Assembly: GCA_015680685.1 (NCBI GenBank)
Contig: MNCI01037842.1
Span: 1 to 64,000 of the forward strand
Source: Gnetum montanum
Lineage: Eukaryota; Streptophyta; Gnetopsida; Gnetales; Gnetaceae
Length of the DNA: 64,000 bases
Direction: 5' to 3'
Part shown: positions 10,064 through 21,888 of the stretch, piece after piece
Layout: every line of letters begins with the position of its first letter
How positions within the stretch are numbered: the first letter of the stretch is position 1
The notes under the pieces: model-generated
The model's input: only the letters and a program-made list of their open reading frames with translations
Told to the model about the DNA's origin: nothing
The model's database searches: none
Translations under genes and position numbers: made by a program

Positions 10064-11836
10064 TATAGCAACCAAAAACATTGGAGGTTGTAATAGTATA
10101 CCAAGAGGTTTGTGGTCATACAGCTTTGACCTTGCATCTATGTGAGGGCATACTGGAAACATTGGTGGGGTGCCCAGAATGGTCTTGTTAGTTGAACTAA
10201 AGCTTATGGGGTCTTATGCCAAAATGAATGCAAAGTGTTTGCAATGTCCATAGTGTCTACAAGGGTAAGTGTAGTTAAGATTTTTAGTGCAAAACAGGGG
10301 TGCAAATGTGAGAATATGTGTAAAAATGATGAAAAATGCAAGTAGAGTGCTAAAATGCAAGATAAAATGCTAAAAATGTGCATGTGAGTGAGAGAGAAAG
10401 TGGCACCATCCCAAATGAGGGAGCATAGTTAACTATAAAGAGAAGGTAAGCAGGTATGTTGTGTACAAATAGGCATAATAGGTGAGCATAGTCACAATCT
10501 CAGGGTGATTGGACTGCAAAGACTAATGTCCATCATGATGTCTGAGCCTACTGGGTTGGCCACCATGATGTCTTGTGGAATGCAATGATGTGTAGTATGC
10601 AAGGAGGTGTGTAATGATGTTGTGATGATGTGCAACAGTGTCTACCAAAGTGTCAAGTGTGCTCGAATGCTAGAGTGGCCCAAATGCCAATTTGTTGGTC
10701 AAATACTTCAAAATGCAAACCCCTAAAATATGAAACATTGTGATATTTATAGGAATAGGGTTAGTGTAAATTGTAGATCAAGTGCCACATGGCAAAGGAA
10801 TAGTTGGGACTACGCTAGCCCTAACTATGTTCCCATTGAAGAACATGGTGCTCTGCTGGTGTTCTCTAATGGATCCTATAAGATTGCAAGATTGTGACTA
10901 CACTACTAAGATTGCATGTGCAAGTTTCAAACACTACAATGTACCAAAAAATAATGCAAAATAGTGTAGATTTGGAGACTATGCTGTCCACTCTCTCGAG
11001 TGGTGTCGAGTGTAGGTACAATTTGTGGGCAAATGGGAAATGCAAAAGAAGTGAAAATTGTAGATCTTTCTTTCCAAAGGAATGTTGGAGTGAATATGAA
11101 GGCTAATTCTAAGTTTTTGAGGCATCTGAAGGTAGTTCTACATGACTACATTGACTATGCTGTAGGGCATGCTCCAACAACCAGAAATTTTTTTTGCAAA
11201 ATTGATATTCTCATGCACACTACGTTAACTATGCTCTATAGTGTAGTCCTAGTAGTTGAAAGCATAGTCCAGAAGTTTTTCCAAACTATTTCTTGCATCC
11301 CAAGCATGCTTGATAGCTTCTAGTAAAAATTTTGCCAAACTATTTTTTCCATGCTAAGCAGGCTTGATGGCTCCTAGCTTAATAGTTAGACAAATGTACA
11401 AAATTAGCCATTGGTGCCCAAACTACATAGACTATGCTAGCTATGCTTTGGTGCAGAGTAGGGAGCATAGTCTAGTATTTGAAAGATTTGATGAACTATT
11501 TCTTCCATCCTCACCAAGCTTAACAACTTCTGGCTTGGCACTGAGGCAAATTTTTAAAACTAGCCATTGGTGTGTTGACTATGCTGACTATGCTCTAGAG
11601 CATAGTCCTAGTAGGAAGAGTGTAGTCCAACCCTTAGAAATTTTTTTAGCTCTTGTCAACACTTATAATTTTTTTTTCAAATTTGGATTATTTTTATCAA
11701 CTATATTTACTATGCTTTGGAGCATAGTCCCAGCAGTGGGGAGCATAGTCTCAACACTTAGAAAAAATTTGCCATGTTTTGATACTTAGAAAAATTTGCA
11801 GTTGAGACTTGGGAGCCCAAATTTGGTGGTGTTTCA
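10064..11836 (-). mobile_element. 5' LTR of element E (1773 bp)
   Basis: The minus strand begins TGAAACACC at 11836 and ends GGTTGCTATA at 10064. A minus-strand TATA box (CCTATAAATATCA) lies near 10743-10755, and the U5 block matching A lies at about 10160-10210. U3 (11100-11780) holds repeated dyads of the form GACTATGCTC...GAGCATAGTC. The five bases outside (ATCTA, 11837-11841) continue in frame with gag of element C, so E inserted into C; the partner flank is missing. Confidence 0.8.
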
Positions 11837-11925
11837 ATCTATGATGTGGTGAAGTTATTGAGTTTTTCCCTTTGAGAATAACCATGGCCAATGCAATGAT
11901 GTAAAAGAGAATAGTATCTACCCAT
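11837..11925 (-). mobile_element. Element C gag fragment left of A, including target duplication
   Basis: The 89 bp (TCTATGATGTGG...GAGAATAACCATGGCC...ATCTACCCAT) align with 47860-47935 of D and 5815-5890 of B. The last five bases, CCCAT at 11921-11925, are repeated immediately after A at 30752-30756, where the C gag sequence resumes. Confidence 0.9.
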
Positions 11926-12530
11926 TGAAACACCCTAAAAAATGCAGGGTCATCCTTGCTTCACCAGGCTCTTGTAGTCCACACAGCACTATGGCAGTTC
12001 ATCGGGAGAAGAACGTTCTGAGTCCAGGTCGGCCAGTTCAGAAAATTTTCTACTTTGAGCATGGATAGGTTCTGTACCATCCTGCCCGCACAACAAAGTA
12101 GCCTAAATAGCTAGCAACCTACTTAGAAACAGTGTGCAGAATCGGCGGCAGCATCCTAAATGTGCAAGAAATAGTTCGGCAAGTTTTCTAAGTTATGAAG
12201 CCTACTACGCTATGTAGCATAGCAAGATTTAGAAGATGTTGGTGGAACGAAGTGCTATGCTACGCGGCATCACATAGTGTAGCATGACAACGACTTCACT
12301 ACCCACTCCCCTCATCTAATTTTGAGTCCTGCAGTGATGTCCCTTTTCGTCAAGAAGCGGAGAACCATGTCTGCTGCTACGCTATGCTGAGCTACATGGT
12401 GTAGTAAGGCATAACAGTCCTACAGGAGAGACAAAAGGTAGTTTGCAAGGTGAAGTCAACGGAGTTCGCAAGACTTGCATCATAGGAGAACGGTTAGCAA
12501 ATTAGCAAAGCTTTCACAACTAAGGCAAGT

Positions 12531-12572
12531 TGCTATGCTATGCTATGCTACGTAGCATAGCATAGCGTAGCA
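12531..12572. repeat. 42-bp U3 palindrome, four TGCTA then four TAGCA
   Basis: TGCTA repeated four times, then CG, then TAGCA repeated four times with one mismatch. The 3' LTR has the same structure in a 2+4 arrangement at 29638-29669, so the unit number changes as in slippage or recombination. Shorter ones lie at 12220-12240, 12380-12410 and 12605-12650. Confidence 0.9.
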
Positions 12573-12885
12573 TGCATGTGACATATAGTAGAACACACGA
12601 AAAACTGCTATGCTACGCCAAATAGGCTACGTCACAAAGCACAGCAAGGCATACAGGTGGTTGTGTGACATCAATGCACTCCACCTAATTAGACCGTTGG
12701 CACACGTCTCTAGATGCTAACAGCGTGATTACAGCATGGTAGGATCATAGTTATTGCATGGTAGGCTTGCATCACAACGGTCTTGTAGGCCCAATGGTCA
12801 TAGATGGCTCAAGTGGTGCTAGTAAGATGACATAGGCTTGCGGCATGTAGCATTCAAAACGCCCATTTTTGCTTACCTTCAGACC

Positions 12886-12893
12886 TATAAATA
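12886..12893 (+). promoter_or_regulatory. TATA box of A 5' LTR
   Basis: TATAAATA within CCTATAAATATCC, conserved in the 3' LTR at 29982-29989 and at the equivalent position in H and G. Confidence 0.8.
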
Positions 12894-13660
12894 TCCTGGA
12901 AAATAGCATGTAATAGGTCAGAAAATTTTAAGAAGTACCCGCAATTTGGAAAAGTCTGTAATTCTAAAAGTTGGAAATTTTAAAAGTGTTTGCATCTTTC
13001 TTGAAGAAAACAACTTCCAAGTAGTGGGAACTTGAAAATTTTGAAACAAAGATTTCCCCTCTCTCCATCATTGTAATGCCAAAGTCATCTATCTAACATT
13101 GTAAACAACAAGTCTCTCTCAGCTGGCGTGAGGTCCTCGTCTCCATTCTACCACCTTGGTAGAACCCCACATTGTTTGTACATGAGTCCGTGTCCAAGCA
13201 CATAGCTCTTTTTTCTTAGCACACCCTGGTTACCCTCGGGATTTCTACACTCTTTCACGCTGTGCAGCCGATTGTATCTACCCTGACTGAGCAAGTTTGT
13301 AGCTTTAGAGTGGTGCATGTTTCTAACCACACTTTACTTTACCTCTTATTTTTGTCTCATTTTTGCATTATTTTCTATCCTATTCACCTTTAAGAATTAC
13401 TTCATATTACTGTCGCATTTTTACAGTTTCTCCCTACTTCATTAACCCTTAAGCATTATTTTGTATTTTGCATCATTTACATTGCAAAAGGCTATATTGA
13501 TGTTGATGTAAGTCCTTGTATGATTGACTAGACCATTCAGGGCACCTCGTGTCCGCACACACCTAGCATGGCTATCCCATGAATACGAGGTTCAAACTGT
13601 CGCATCCGCCGACCCTTGATGTTCTTCCAGCCACCGATGTTTTTGGTTACTATAGTTTTC

Positions 13661-13677
13661 TGGCACTACAAGGAGGG
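13661..13677 (+). other. Primer binding site of A (tRNA-Asn)
   Basis: TGGCACTACAAGGAGGG, six bases after the LTR end, matches 15 of 17 bases of TGGCGCTAGAAGGAGGG, which I derive from recalled plant tRNA-Asn(GTT) 3' sequence. Confidence 0.75.
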
Positions 13678-13789
13678 CCTTTTGGTGTCTTTGCCACATG
13701 TCACGGTAGTTCTGTGAGCCTTCTTCACCCTAGTACACACGAGTGTAAACACGACACCCTCTTGTGGTTGTTTGCGCTTTGTGCGGTGA

Positions 13790-14585
13790 AAATCGCTCGC
13801 CCCGACGGTTCCTTTGGAATCCTACAGAATACAAGGCCTTCGATCACTAGTTAACTAGCTCATTCTACGGTTTTCTTATATGTGTTCTGTACCCCATCCC
13901 GTGTGGTATAGACTGGTCACCTCGACGGTCCCTCCAAGATCCTATGAGACATAAAGCCTACCTGATTGCTAGTTAGCTTGTCCATCCTACAGTTGTCTTG
14001 CTTGCGTTCTATACCCCATCTCATGTGGTATAGACCAGTCACCTTGACAGTCCCCCCGGGATCCTATGAGACATAAAGCCTACTCGGTCACTAGTTAATT
14101 TGCTCTTCTTATGGTAGTCTCGTACACCTTCAACACCCTAGCTCGCATTAGCTTAGACTCAACACCCACCTGTGGTTGTTTACACGTCGTACGGTATAGA
14201 TCGGTCACCTTGATAGTTCTTTCAAAATCCTACGAGACACAAAGCCTTCTGACGGTGATTTAAGTTGCCTTTCCTTTTTATAGTAGTCTTGCATGTGCTC
14301 TACACCCTAGCCAACACAAGAATAAATGTGACATCCTTTGAGGTTGTTTACGCCTTGTGTGGTGCAGGCCAGTCACCTCGACGGTCCCTCTAAGATCCTA
14401 CTGGACATAAAGACTTCTTGATTGCTTGTCAACTGAACTTGCCTTATGGTAGTCTTGCACATGCTCTGTACCTCATTGTGCAAAGGCATAGACGTGACAC
14501 CCTTTGCGGTTGTTTATGCTTTGTGTGGTACAGATTGGTCGCCTTGACGGTTCCTCCGAAATCCGGTAAGACGTAAAGCCACCTT
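13790..14585 (+). repeat. Tandem repeats in the A leader (six copies)
   Basis: A block reading GACGGTCCCTCC-AGATCCTA-GAGACATAAAGCC recurs near 13803, 13924, 14046, 14211, 14379 and 14547. Spacing is about 121, 122, 165, 168 and 168 bp. It lies between primer site and gag. One relic of the block is seen in the G leader near 54580. Confidence 0.85.
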
Positions 14586-14655
14586 TTGTTGCTTTTTCAA
14601 TCCTTCTTTTCTTTTACATATTTTTTGCATTTTTTGCATAATCACTTTCTTAGCA

Positions 14656-17335
14656 ATGGCTTTCATCACCACCGTTGTTGATACCTTCAACGTGGAGGTG
14701 CCCTTCACGATCCAAGGCACTACTGGTGCTGAACAACTGCTGAATCCAATGCAGGAAGCATGCTGGTCTCCCAAAATCCAAAACCAAGGACCTAAGAGAG
14801 TGGCCCAACAACACGAGCATTACAGTTTCCTTTGTGTAAAGGTGTAGGCTAATCTGTCCTTGTATTTACATGAACTCGAAGAAAAATGTAGCTTTGAGTT
14901 CGCTTACTGCAATGGGGAGGAATTCGTTCCTACCCCCAGCATTTCTTTGCCTTTAACACATGCATACCAAAGACTTCTAGATCAACTAATCTAGTTGACG
15001 AGGCTTAGGGAGTGACAAGATATAGCATCCAACTAGGATGATGCCTTTCAAGATAGACAAGAGTAACTCGATTCCCAATCTGACGAGGGGGATCAGGCCA
15101 ACCTTGTTCCTGTCCCACCTACCTAGTCCTTCTGGGACAACCCGCTGTCTGTCACCACCCCCTTTGTCATCACGCCTACACTTCAGCAACCTACAACCAC
15201 AACTACTATGGGTAGCCATGCTACATTCTCGATGCATCATCACCCCTATTCCTTAGTTGCGCTTGAATCAACTGTGCCAGTGTAAGCTGTTTATCAGCAT
15301 GTTCCCATAGTGCACAACACACCTATCATGGCTACCCTATCGCATGTCCATATTGTACCTACTTTGGAATGGTACATAACTCCTATGCTGATTTCTACGT
15401 ATGCATCTATTCCACCCACTGTGGTGGACCCAGGCCCATCCACGTGGTGGACCCCATTCGCCTCTTCGTATGTTCTACAACCGTCGTAGATGTCTCACTA
15501 TGTTCACCCTCAGACCTACCCAACCCCGCAAATGGTACATCCTGGCACAGGGCCATGGTTTGTCCCATTGGTAACCCAAACGACCTATCTAGTGACTCAA
15601 CCCTCTATTCCTGCTCTGACAATACCACCCACTAGGTGGTGAACAACGCAAACAACACCTTTAGCGGGGGTGGCCCCAATGGCACTGTCAATGGGTCAAA
15701 TCGCCACTGCCACTGCCACCATGCCACATGTGGGAGTTTCCTCTATAGTCCTTTAGCTGTCTATAACGTTTCTGGGTGTAGACCAAGTGTTTTAGCTCAT
15801 CCAAACCTTAACTGAGGAAGTAAAATGCCTCAAAGCTATTGGGTTCGATATGGTACAAGTCATGGACTTTTATTAGGATGACCCCATCAACCCTGCAATC
15901 CCTTCTTTGATATTACCACCTGGGATGTCCCTCCCACACTTCAGAAAGTACAATAGGGAAGGGGATCCCAACACACATCTCGTCACTTTCCGATCAGATT
16001 CTTTGCTATTACAATAGTGGCCACATATGATCATTCGAGTCTTTGCCATGTCCCTAGCTGGGAAAGCCCTAGATTGGTACCACGTGTTGCCACATTCATC
16101 CATTTCAAATTTTGAAGAGCTCTTGACCCAGTTTGTGACACATTTCAAGTACAACTTGAAGCCAGAAACTATGCTGGATCAGCTGATGGGCATGAAACAA
16201 GAACCGCTAGAACCAGTCCAAAAATTCATTCAACATTGGAGTGTGACCCTTAATGAAATCTGTGAGCCCATCATGGAGGCTCACTTGTTAGCTATCTTTA
16301 AGGGTGCAGTGAATGACTTTATCAAGTCCAAACTGTATTACCTCACTCCACACTCTCTTAGCCAAGCTTTCGCTTAAACGAAAAGCATACAAGACGCAGC
16401 TAAGGCGAGCAAAGACCTAGCCTACATCACTTACAAGAACAACTTTGCAGAAAAGGACAAGGGTAAGGCCCCAACAGCCACAGTGGCTGTTGTGGAAACT
16501 GAGGCTAAGCCCAAACCTAGCAACAATGGAAGCAAGAATAATAAGAAACCATCCATACCTGCGGTTGACTCTATGCGCAAATCGGGCTAAGCATCATAAC
16601 CTGCTGCACCGGTGCCCTAGTCATTTGCATATACTAAACAAAACTTTGAGCATAAAGATCGCTTGAAATACACCTCATTGCCTCTTAAGCCTTCACAACT
16701 CCTGAAGCAACTATTGGTAGAAGGATACATTCAACACAAGTAGATGTCAGAAGAAGCAAATGCAAGACATTGATGCTATTGCAAGCTCCTTAGGAATCCC
16801 TCTTTGGCCCTACACAATGAGCCTCCGGTTCCTAGGGGTTTCAGGCTAGATAGGTTTTGTGACTACCACCAACTATGTGGTCACACCATGGATTACTGTT
16901 TGTCTTTGCAGGATGACATCCAAAGGTTAATTGACCTGGGAAAGCTTGTGTTAGATGAAAGCAACCTAGTACATCTTGAAAATCAATCTATGCATGTATA
17001 CATAGATCCCCTCAATGCCAATAATTCCAGTTACATAATCAACACCATCGATATTAACAATGATCCCATGCAACCCTTCTAGCTGTTTGTGATTCATGTG
17101 CCTCAGCATAGTGCACCAATACCACGAATGGTTTATTCAAGTTCGCAGCTACCTTTCGTCCCGAAAGTCCCACCATGGGCATCTACCTCTGCACCGCCAC
17201 TTGATGAGGCCACGTGACCCTGTCAATTAGCACCTCTAGCTCCATTCATCATTAGGGGGCCAACATCTTCGACAACCCCCCTTCCCGTGCAAAAATATTA
17301 AATAACCTCCTCGTCCCACAAGGCAAGAAGCCTAC
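14656..17335 (+). pseudogene. Element A gag
   Basis: Structural polyprotein that forms the particle and binds the RNA. It reads from the ATG at 14656 (MAFITTVVDTFNVEV) in one frame to about 17082, interrupted by stops mostly at Gln positions. A Pro/Thr/Val-rich region (15150-15800) precedes the Retrotrans_gag capsid domain (15850-16400; LDWYHVLPHSSISNFEELL and PVQKFIQHWS). The finger at about 16850-16960 reads CDYHQLCGHTMDYCLSLQ, then DDIQRLIDLGKLV. This is the C-x2-H...GH-x4-C type followed by an IxxLI helix seen in Tat/Ogre gag. G has the same arrangement. A frame change to the protease frame occurs between 17082 and 17336. In G gag capsid and protease share a frame, so this is probably an indel. 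Confidence 0.85.
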
Positions 17336-18352
17336 ATGGTGGGTGAGGCATCGAAGGGAAATGCCGTCAAAAGTATCCCCAAACCTATGCCTTCATCCCT
17401 TGTATTTATACCTTTTTCACCAAAGATGAAGGTTGACACAATTACAGAGCCTGCATTACCTTACCGACAAGGATCTGAACCTAGGTCAAAGGTCGTCTCT
17501 CCTCAAGAGATTCCTCTTCTAGGATGAATCGAAGAGGAGGAAAGTGTCAAACAGGTGGGCAGCCAAGACTTCTTAGACGTCCTCACGTAGGTCGAGCAAG
17601 CCCTAAAGAAACAAAATACTACATTGAGCTTGTATGACTTAGTCATGATATCTATACCTCACCGCAAGGCTCTAGTCTGCATGTTAACGACAATTCCGAT
17701 CGTCGAAGACATGCCAGCGGAAGAGGAAGCGATCCACTTGGTCATATTCCCCTCTGTACTCATGGATTTTGAAATACCTCAATTAACTTTTAGCAACGAC
17801 ACCATTAAAGAAGATCTTGAAGGGGGTCAAGTGACTACAACACCTCTCTTCAACACAATTCAGGTCGGCCAACACCGGATCCAAAGGGTACATGTTGATG
17901 ACGAGGCTACCACAAACGTCATTTCTTTTCCTATTATAGACAAGTTGGGATTTGTCGATGAGATTAAACCAATGGTGACATCATGTTTGAGGTCCTTCAA
18001 TGGGGCACACATCCTTGTGAAGGGCACAATTCATGTAAGCTTCATAGTAGGGGACTAGTTCCCCACAGACACAACATTTATTGTGGTCGAAGAAATGCCT
18101 AGGTTTAACCTGATCTTGGGAAGATTGTGGTTAGCACAACTTAGGGCTATCTCCTTGCCTATACACTAGGAAATCCACTTACCATACGCGGGTAGGGAGG
18201 TGATAATCCATGGCGACAGAGTGGTAACACAAGCAATCAGCAACGTAGGCATGGAACAGGGTTCAGAAGTTACAACCTCTGAAGATGAAGCACCTGTTCA
18301 TGCATGCATTAATCATGCAACGAAGGGATCGATCCAATGCACTGACCCTTAA
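17336..18352 (+). pseudogene. Element A protease
   Basis: Aspartic protease. The active-site region (about 17895-17960) reads RVHVDDEATTNVISFPIIDK where the family has D-[DTS]-G: the catalytic Asp position is kept but Gly is replaced by Glu. The conserved distal block FNLILGRLWLAQLRAISLPI (about 18100-18165) is the LGRPWL signature of Tat/Ogre proteases. Stops occur at 18056 and 18168. G has VHIDDKAAMNFIPFPVIEK and GFNLTLGRSWLAQLQAISSS. In both, the frame ends shortly before the 3' end of the antisense gene (TAA at 18350 in A, TAG at 58279 in G) without reaching RT. Confidence 0.85.
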
Positions 18353-18901
18353 ATCAAAAATGCATGGGTTGAGTTGCGCTTCGAAGCAAAGGATAGTGAT
18401 ATGAGAGGGGGCCCTGGCGAAATGCCTTGACCTTATGTTTCAATCAACCCATGAAAAGTCAAGAGGTAGCTATGCTACACCTTATGACTTCCCACCCAGT
18501 TGCTATCCTTGCAAATTCGTCATTTCTTTGCCTTGTCAATATTCCATCCTTTTGACATAATACGCTACAACCCAAAATGTCCTAAAACTAGTACTGTTGC
18601 ATTCCACTTTATCAAAATATTGTTCTGCTGGCATGCTACGCCAACAACCTAAAATGGCCTAAAACTAGCATTGTTGCCTTTCACTTTAACCTATTATGCA
18701 ATAACCCGAAATGGCCCATAACTAGAAACAGCTCAAAATGGCCTAAAACTAGCATACGAAAGCATGGAAACTTTACATAGTACATAAGTTAATGCAAAAT
18801 TGGTTTCCTTTCTGAAGTTTCTCATTTCATTCAAAATTTTCACCCATTGGCAGTGTTTGCAAAAATTTCAAAAAAAATGAAAAAGAAAAAGTCCTATGCT
18901 C
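18353..18901. repeat. Spacer with CCCRAAATGGCCTAAAACTAGCA repeats
   Basis: Non-coding DNA between protease and the antisense gene. A motif ending AAAATGGCCTAAAACTAGCA occurs near 18571, 18648, 18705 and 18735. The same spacer in G (58640-58800) has a similar set. A related motif (CTGC-ATGA-TTAAACTAGCA) recurs on the far side of the antisense gene (23820-24150) and after integrase (27735-28010). Confidence 0.75.
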
Positions 18902-19114
18902 TCATGGGTTATCACTGTGTGCATTACCTTCGCTGTTTGCCTCCACTTCATCTACTTGTGCATCACCCGCTCCTATGTTATCCCCTGTCGGCTCTTCATT
19001 TCCTCCGTCGAGTCTCATACCTTTGTCGTGAGCCTATATCCCAGAGATGAAGTAGTTATCTAGGGCAGCAAATGCAATAAATGCTAACTATAGCATAGCA
19101 TTAAAGTGACTAAC

Positions 19115-19938
19115 CTAAGGGGAGCCTGCATTGGTCTCAAGAGGTATCTGGTCTAGACCAAGCTTGAGGTGATGTCGAATCTCCTCCATCAAAATGTCCA
19201 TCCAATGCCTATCACTAGGCTTAGCATTCGCAGCGGCGACTTTCTCCCTTTCCAAGGTCATCCACTTTAGAGGTTCTGGGGAAAGGGAGGCAGTTGCAGT
19301 CTCTCCTGTAGGAAGGTTCACCCTCAAGTCAAGAGATTCTGTGACCTTCACCTACTCTTTAAACTTAACATAAGCCTCAGAGGTGCCAATGGCCTTCACG
19401 AACGTTTCATAAAAGAATGCCTCCACAGCAGCGTCTTTATATAATCTTCAATGGGTTTCGTTTTCTAGCTTGTATGTATGTTTGTGATCCCTCTGGGTTT
19501 TCCCCAATTCAAATACCTTAGCGCTGATGTCCTTCATATCTTGGCACTTCTGGGCTAACAAGTCCATCTACATCTGCTATACAACTATCTCGTAGGTGGA
19601 CTCAATGTTTTGATAAACGACAATCCAAAACCTGGCGTAGTCATCTACAACCCTTTTCAAATCAATAGGGTTAGGGTTATGGTTTATGAGGAAATTGATC
19701 CTAGACCTGAGGTTCTCCACCTTGGCGGCTAGTTCGGCTTCTCTCTACTCGACCCTTTGGACCCGTTTCCATAGGTCCTCATTGGCGCGTCTACACTCCC
19801 ACAGAGAGCACGTCGAGTGCAAGACACAGTTGTAAGCCTCGTCAAACATACAATGAGACATCTTAGTCACATCCAGCGAGAGTGTGGGCATAGCGCCAAC
19901 CTTCATAGGTCACGTCGGGTCCCACTTAAGCCGAGAGG
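19115..19938 (-). pseudogene. Antisense gene exon 7 (A): helical, probably coiled-coil segment
   Basis: About 270 codons. The frame starts LKWDPT, includes FDEAYNCVLHSTCSLWECRR and AELAAKVENLRSRINFLI, and then MDLLAQKCQDMKDISAKVFE. G exon 7 has LQWDPN, YDEARKYALSSMRALWKCK and MDLLAKKNQDWKDYSIKVYQ. The charge and heptad-like spacing suggest a long coiled coil, so perhaps self-association. The exon ends in CCTTAG before GTTAGT, where G has CTTCTTAG before GTTGGT; an ancestral CAG|GT is likely. In-frame stops are at Gln, Arg or Trp positions. The acceptor at about 19939 has decayed in A but is a clear AATAG|GT in G. Confidence 0.65.
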
Positions 19939-20711
19939 TTGTTCAGCACACCGAGCATAGTAATCACATTAGCATAACATAATCAACAAACTCGAAATCT
20001 TTAGCATAGCAATATAAGGATAGTTAACACTCCTACTTACCCGCATGAGGGTCCGCCTACTAAAGGCATTTGATCATGTCATCGACAAGTCCCTGAAAAA
20101 ATGCAAACTTGTTGGGGACTTCAGCCCATAATTTCGTGCGAGGCGGGGGAGGTCCTAAGACATCAGTAGTAGCACCTGTTGCATGATTAAGCATGTCAAA
20201 AATGGCCAAAATGGACTACGGTAAGGTACATGCAAAGCCTAACTCACTAGCATCTGGCTGCAGTCTTTCTTCTTGCTGATGCAAGACGATCGCGCTAGGC
20301 TTGGTAGAAGGCTTGACCAAGTCCATGAAAACCCCTACCTCATCTGCTAGTGCCTTTCCTTTCAGGAGACCAGCATATTTTTTATTTAGGGGAGGTACCT
20401 ATTCATTGGTAGGAAGAGGCTCCCTAATGAAAAGAGCCCCTACCCTAGAGATAGGAGCTCCATTATTCTTCACCAAGGCCCTCTCCTCCAAAATCAGGGC
20501 CCCCGCATCTTTATTTGTTGCCCCTATCTTAAGGGTCGATACTTCCTGGTTACCTTCTTCTTTTTCTTCTTCCTCTTCTTCTCACAAAAGGGCATACATA
20601 TGTCAATTCGAAACAAGTTAACTCAAAACAGATGCCACACTACGATACAGTGCCTAACGAAGCATAGAATAGTAGACAATAGCAAAGTAAACATTATATA
20701 AAAACTCTTAC

Positions 20712-21888
20712 CAATGGGGGGTTGCGTTTGTTGCAACTTGAACTGCAATCTTCGTCCCTCCTCTTCATGAGGACTTTCCTTGGCTGGGGGAGGTCTCTTT
20801 CTTCGCAGCTCCACGGGCACGATCTCAGCTATGAGACATTCACCCTATGTCACGTTGCCAATTATGGCAGGGGGCATCTCTCCTACACTGTCCTGGCTGC
20901 AAGTGCTATGAACTCCCAGAACTTTAGTTGTTATAGACAACGACTCCCTGACCATCTCCAGTGGATCCTAGGCTTGCATAGTTCAAAGGGCCTGTCAAAT
21001 CCATGACTTGGGAATCTGGTCACAATCTAGCTCAAACCAGACTTCATCCTCCTAGACCACCAAAAACTCCATGAAGTGCTTTAAACAACCTATGTAGAAG
21101 GCATAGTGTANAAATCTGGTCACAATCTAGCTCAAACCAGACTTCATCCTCCTAGACCACCAAAAACTCCATGAAGTGCTTTAAACAACCTATGTAGAAG
21201 GCGTAGTGTATGTTAGAGTGGGACACTATTTGCTCACAGAGTCCCAAAATCTTGGCCTACAAACCACTACATAGGAATTTGGCCCAGTTGTAATGGGCCC
21301 CCTCCTCCATGACTTCCCGCATTACCTAAGCCTGCTCAAGCACCAAGACCTTCCCTTGGGTGAGCAGTTGAGGGAATGCATGGGCATGAAAGATCAGGTA
21401 TATCCCCATGGCAGGACCTTCCTTAAGCTTTTCCATAGGGAATCCTTTTCACTCCTTGGTGAGCCTTAGCCACTCCTCGATATGCTACTTCTGAAGGGTC
21501 AACTCCTGCTTGCCCTTCAACACCACATCAGAACCATCAGAAGGGATGCTAAAAAAATCCACAAATAGCTGGTCATTGATATCAATGACCACCTGCACAT
21601 CTTGCACGTACATACAAAAGCGGCTCACCTGCCCAAAGAAGGAGTTGACCAAGGCAAGCATGTCAACAGTAGAGACGCCTGGATTCAGAGCCATGAACAA
21701 ATCCATGAGTCCAACCATTCAGATTTTTTTGAGCAAGGGGTTCAGAGCCCCTCATTCTAACTAGCTCTGGCTCACTGCTACTTTGCCATATTTGAAGTAA
21801 ATGTTTGCTCCCTGCCTCTTGGAAGTCACCACCATCACCTCACGAGGCTTCCTTGCCCCTTCAAAAATTTTCACAAAACATACTTAGC
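20712..21888 (-). pseudogene. Antisense gene exon 4 (A): unrecognised central domain
   Basis: Bounded by an acceptor near 21889 and donor GTAAGA at 20711-20706. The frame reads VMVVT at the start, then VGLMDLFMALNPGV, and VQDVQVVIDINDQLFVDFF followed by IPSDG. It then gives an aromatic stretch (YNWAKFLCSGL..ILGLCEQIV) and a basic end (VPVELRRKRPPPAKE). G exon 4 (60617-61653) has VGLIDLFLAIILSI, DVQVTFEIIDEFFVDLF with IPFKG, and a similar tail. The V.Q.........F.IP part faintly recalls the plant 'putative transposon protein' (Transposase_32) type, but I do not claim it. The length includes about 100 bp of assembly duplication at 21013-21210. Confidence 0.65.
21013..21210. other. Probable assembly join: 98-bp duplication around a single N
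   Basis: 21013-21110 and 21113-21210 are the same apart from one base (GCATAG versus GCGTAG), with exact 100-bp offset and an N at 21111 between them. This looks like two overlapping contig ends joined without merging. The G copy of exon 4 has no such duplication. Confidence 0.85.

Larger units (their letters stand above)
11926..13654 (+). mobile_element. 5' LTR of element A
   Basis: Starts TGAAACACCC and ends CTATA (canonical CA lost). It carries U3 palindromes based on GCTATGC/GCATAGC, a TATA box at 12886, and the U5 block starting GTAAGTCC at 13508. Confidence 0.93.

Noticed and set aside
21013-21210. Tandem duplication as a biological repeat
   Set aside because: A lone N between near-identical units and exact 100-bp offset point to an unmerged contig overlap.
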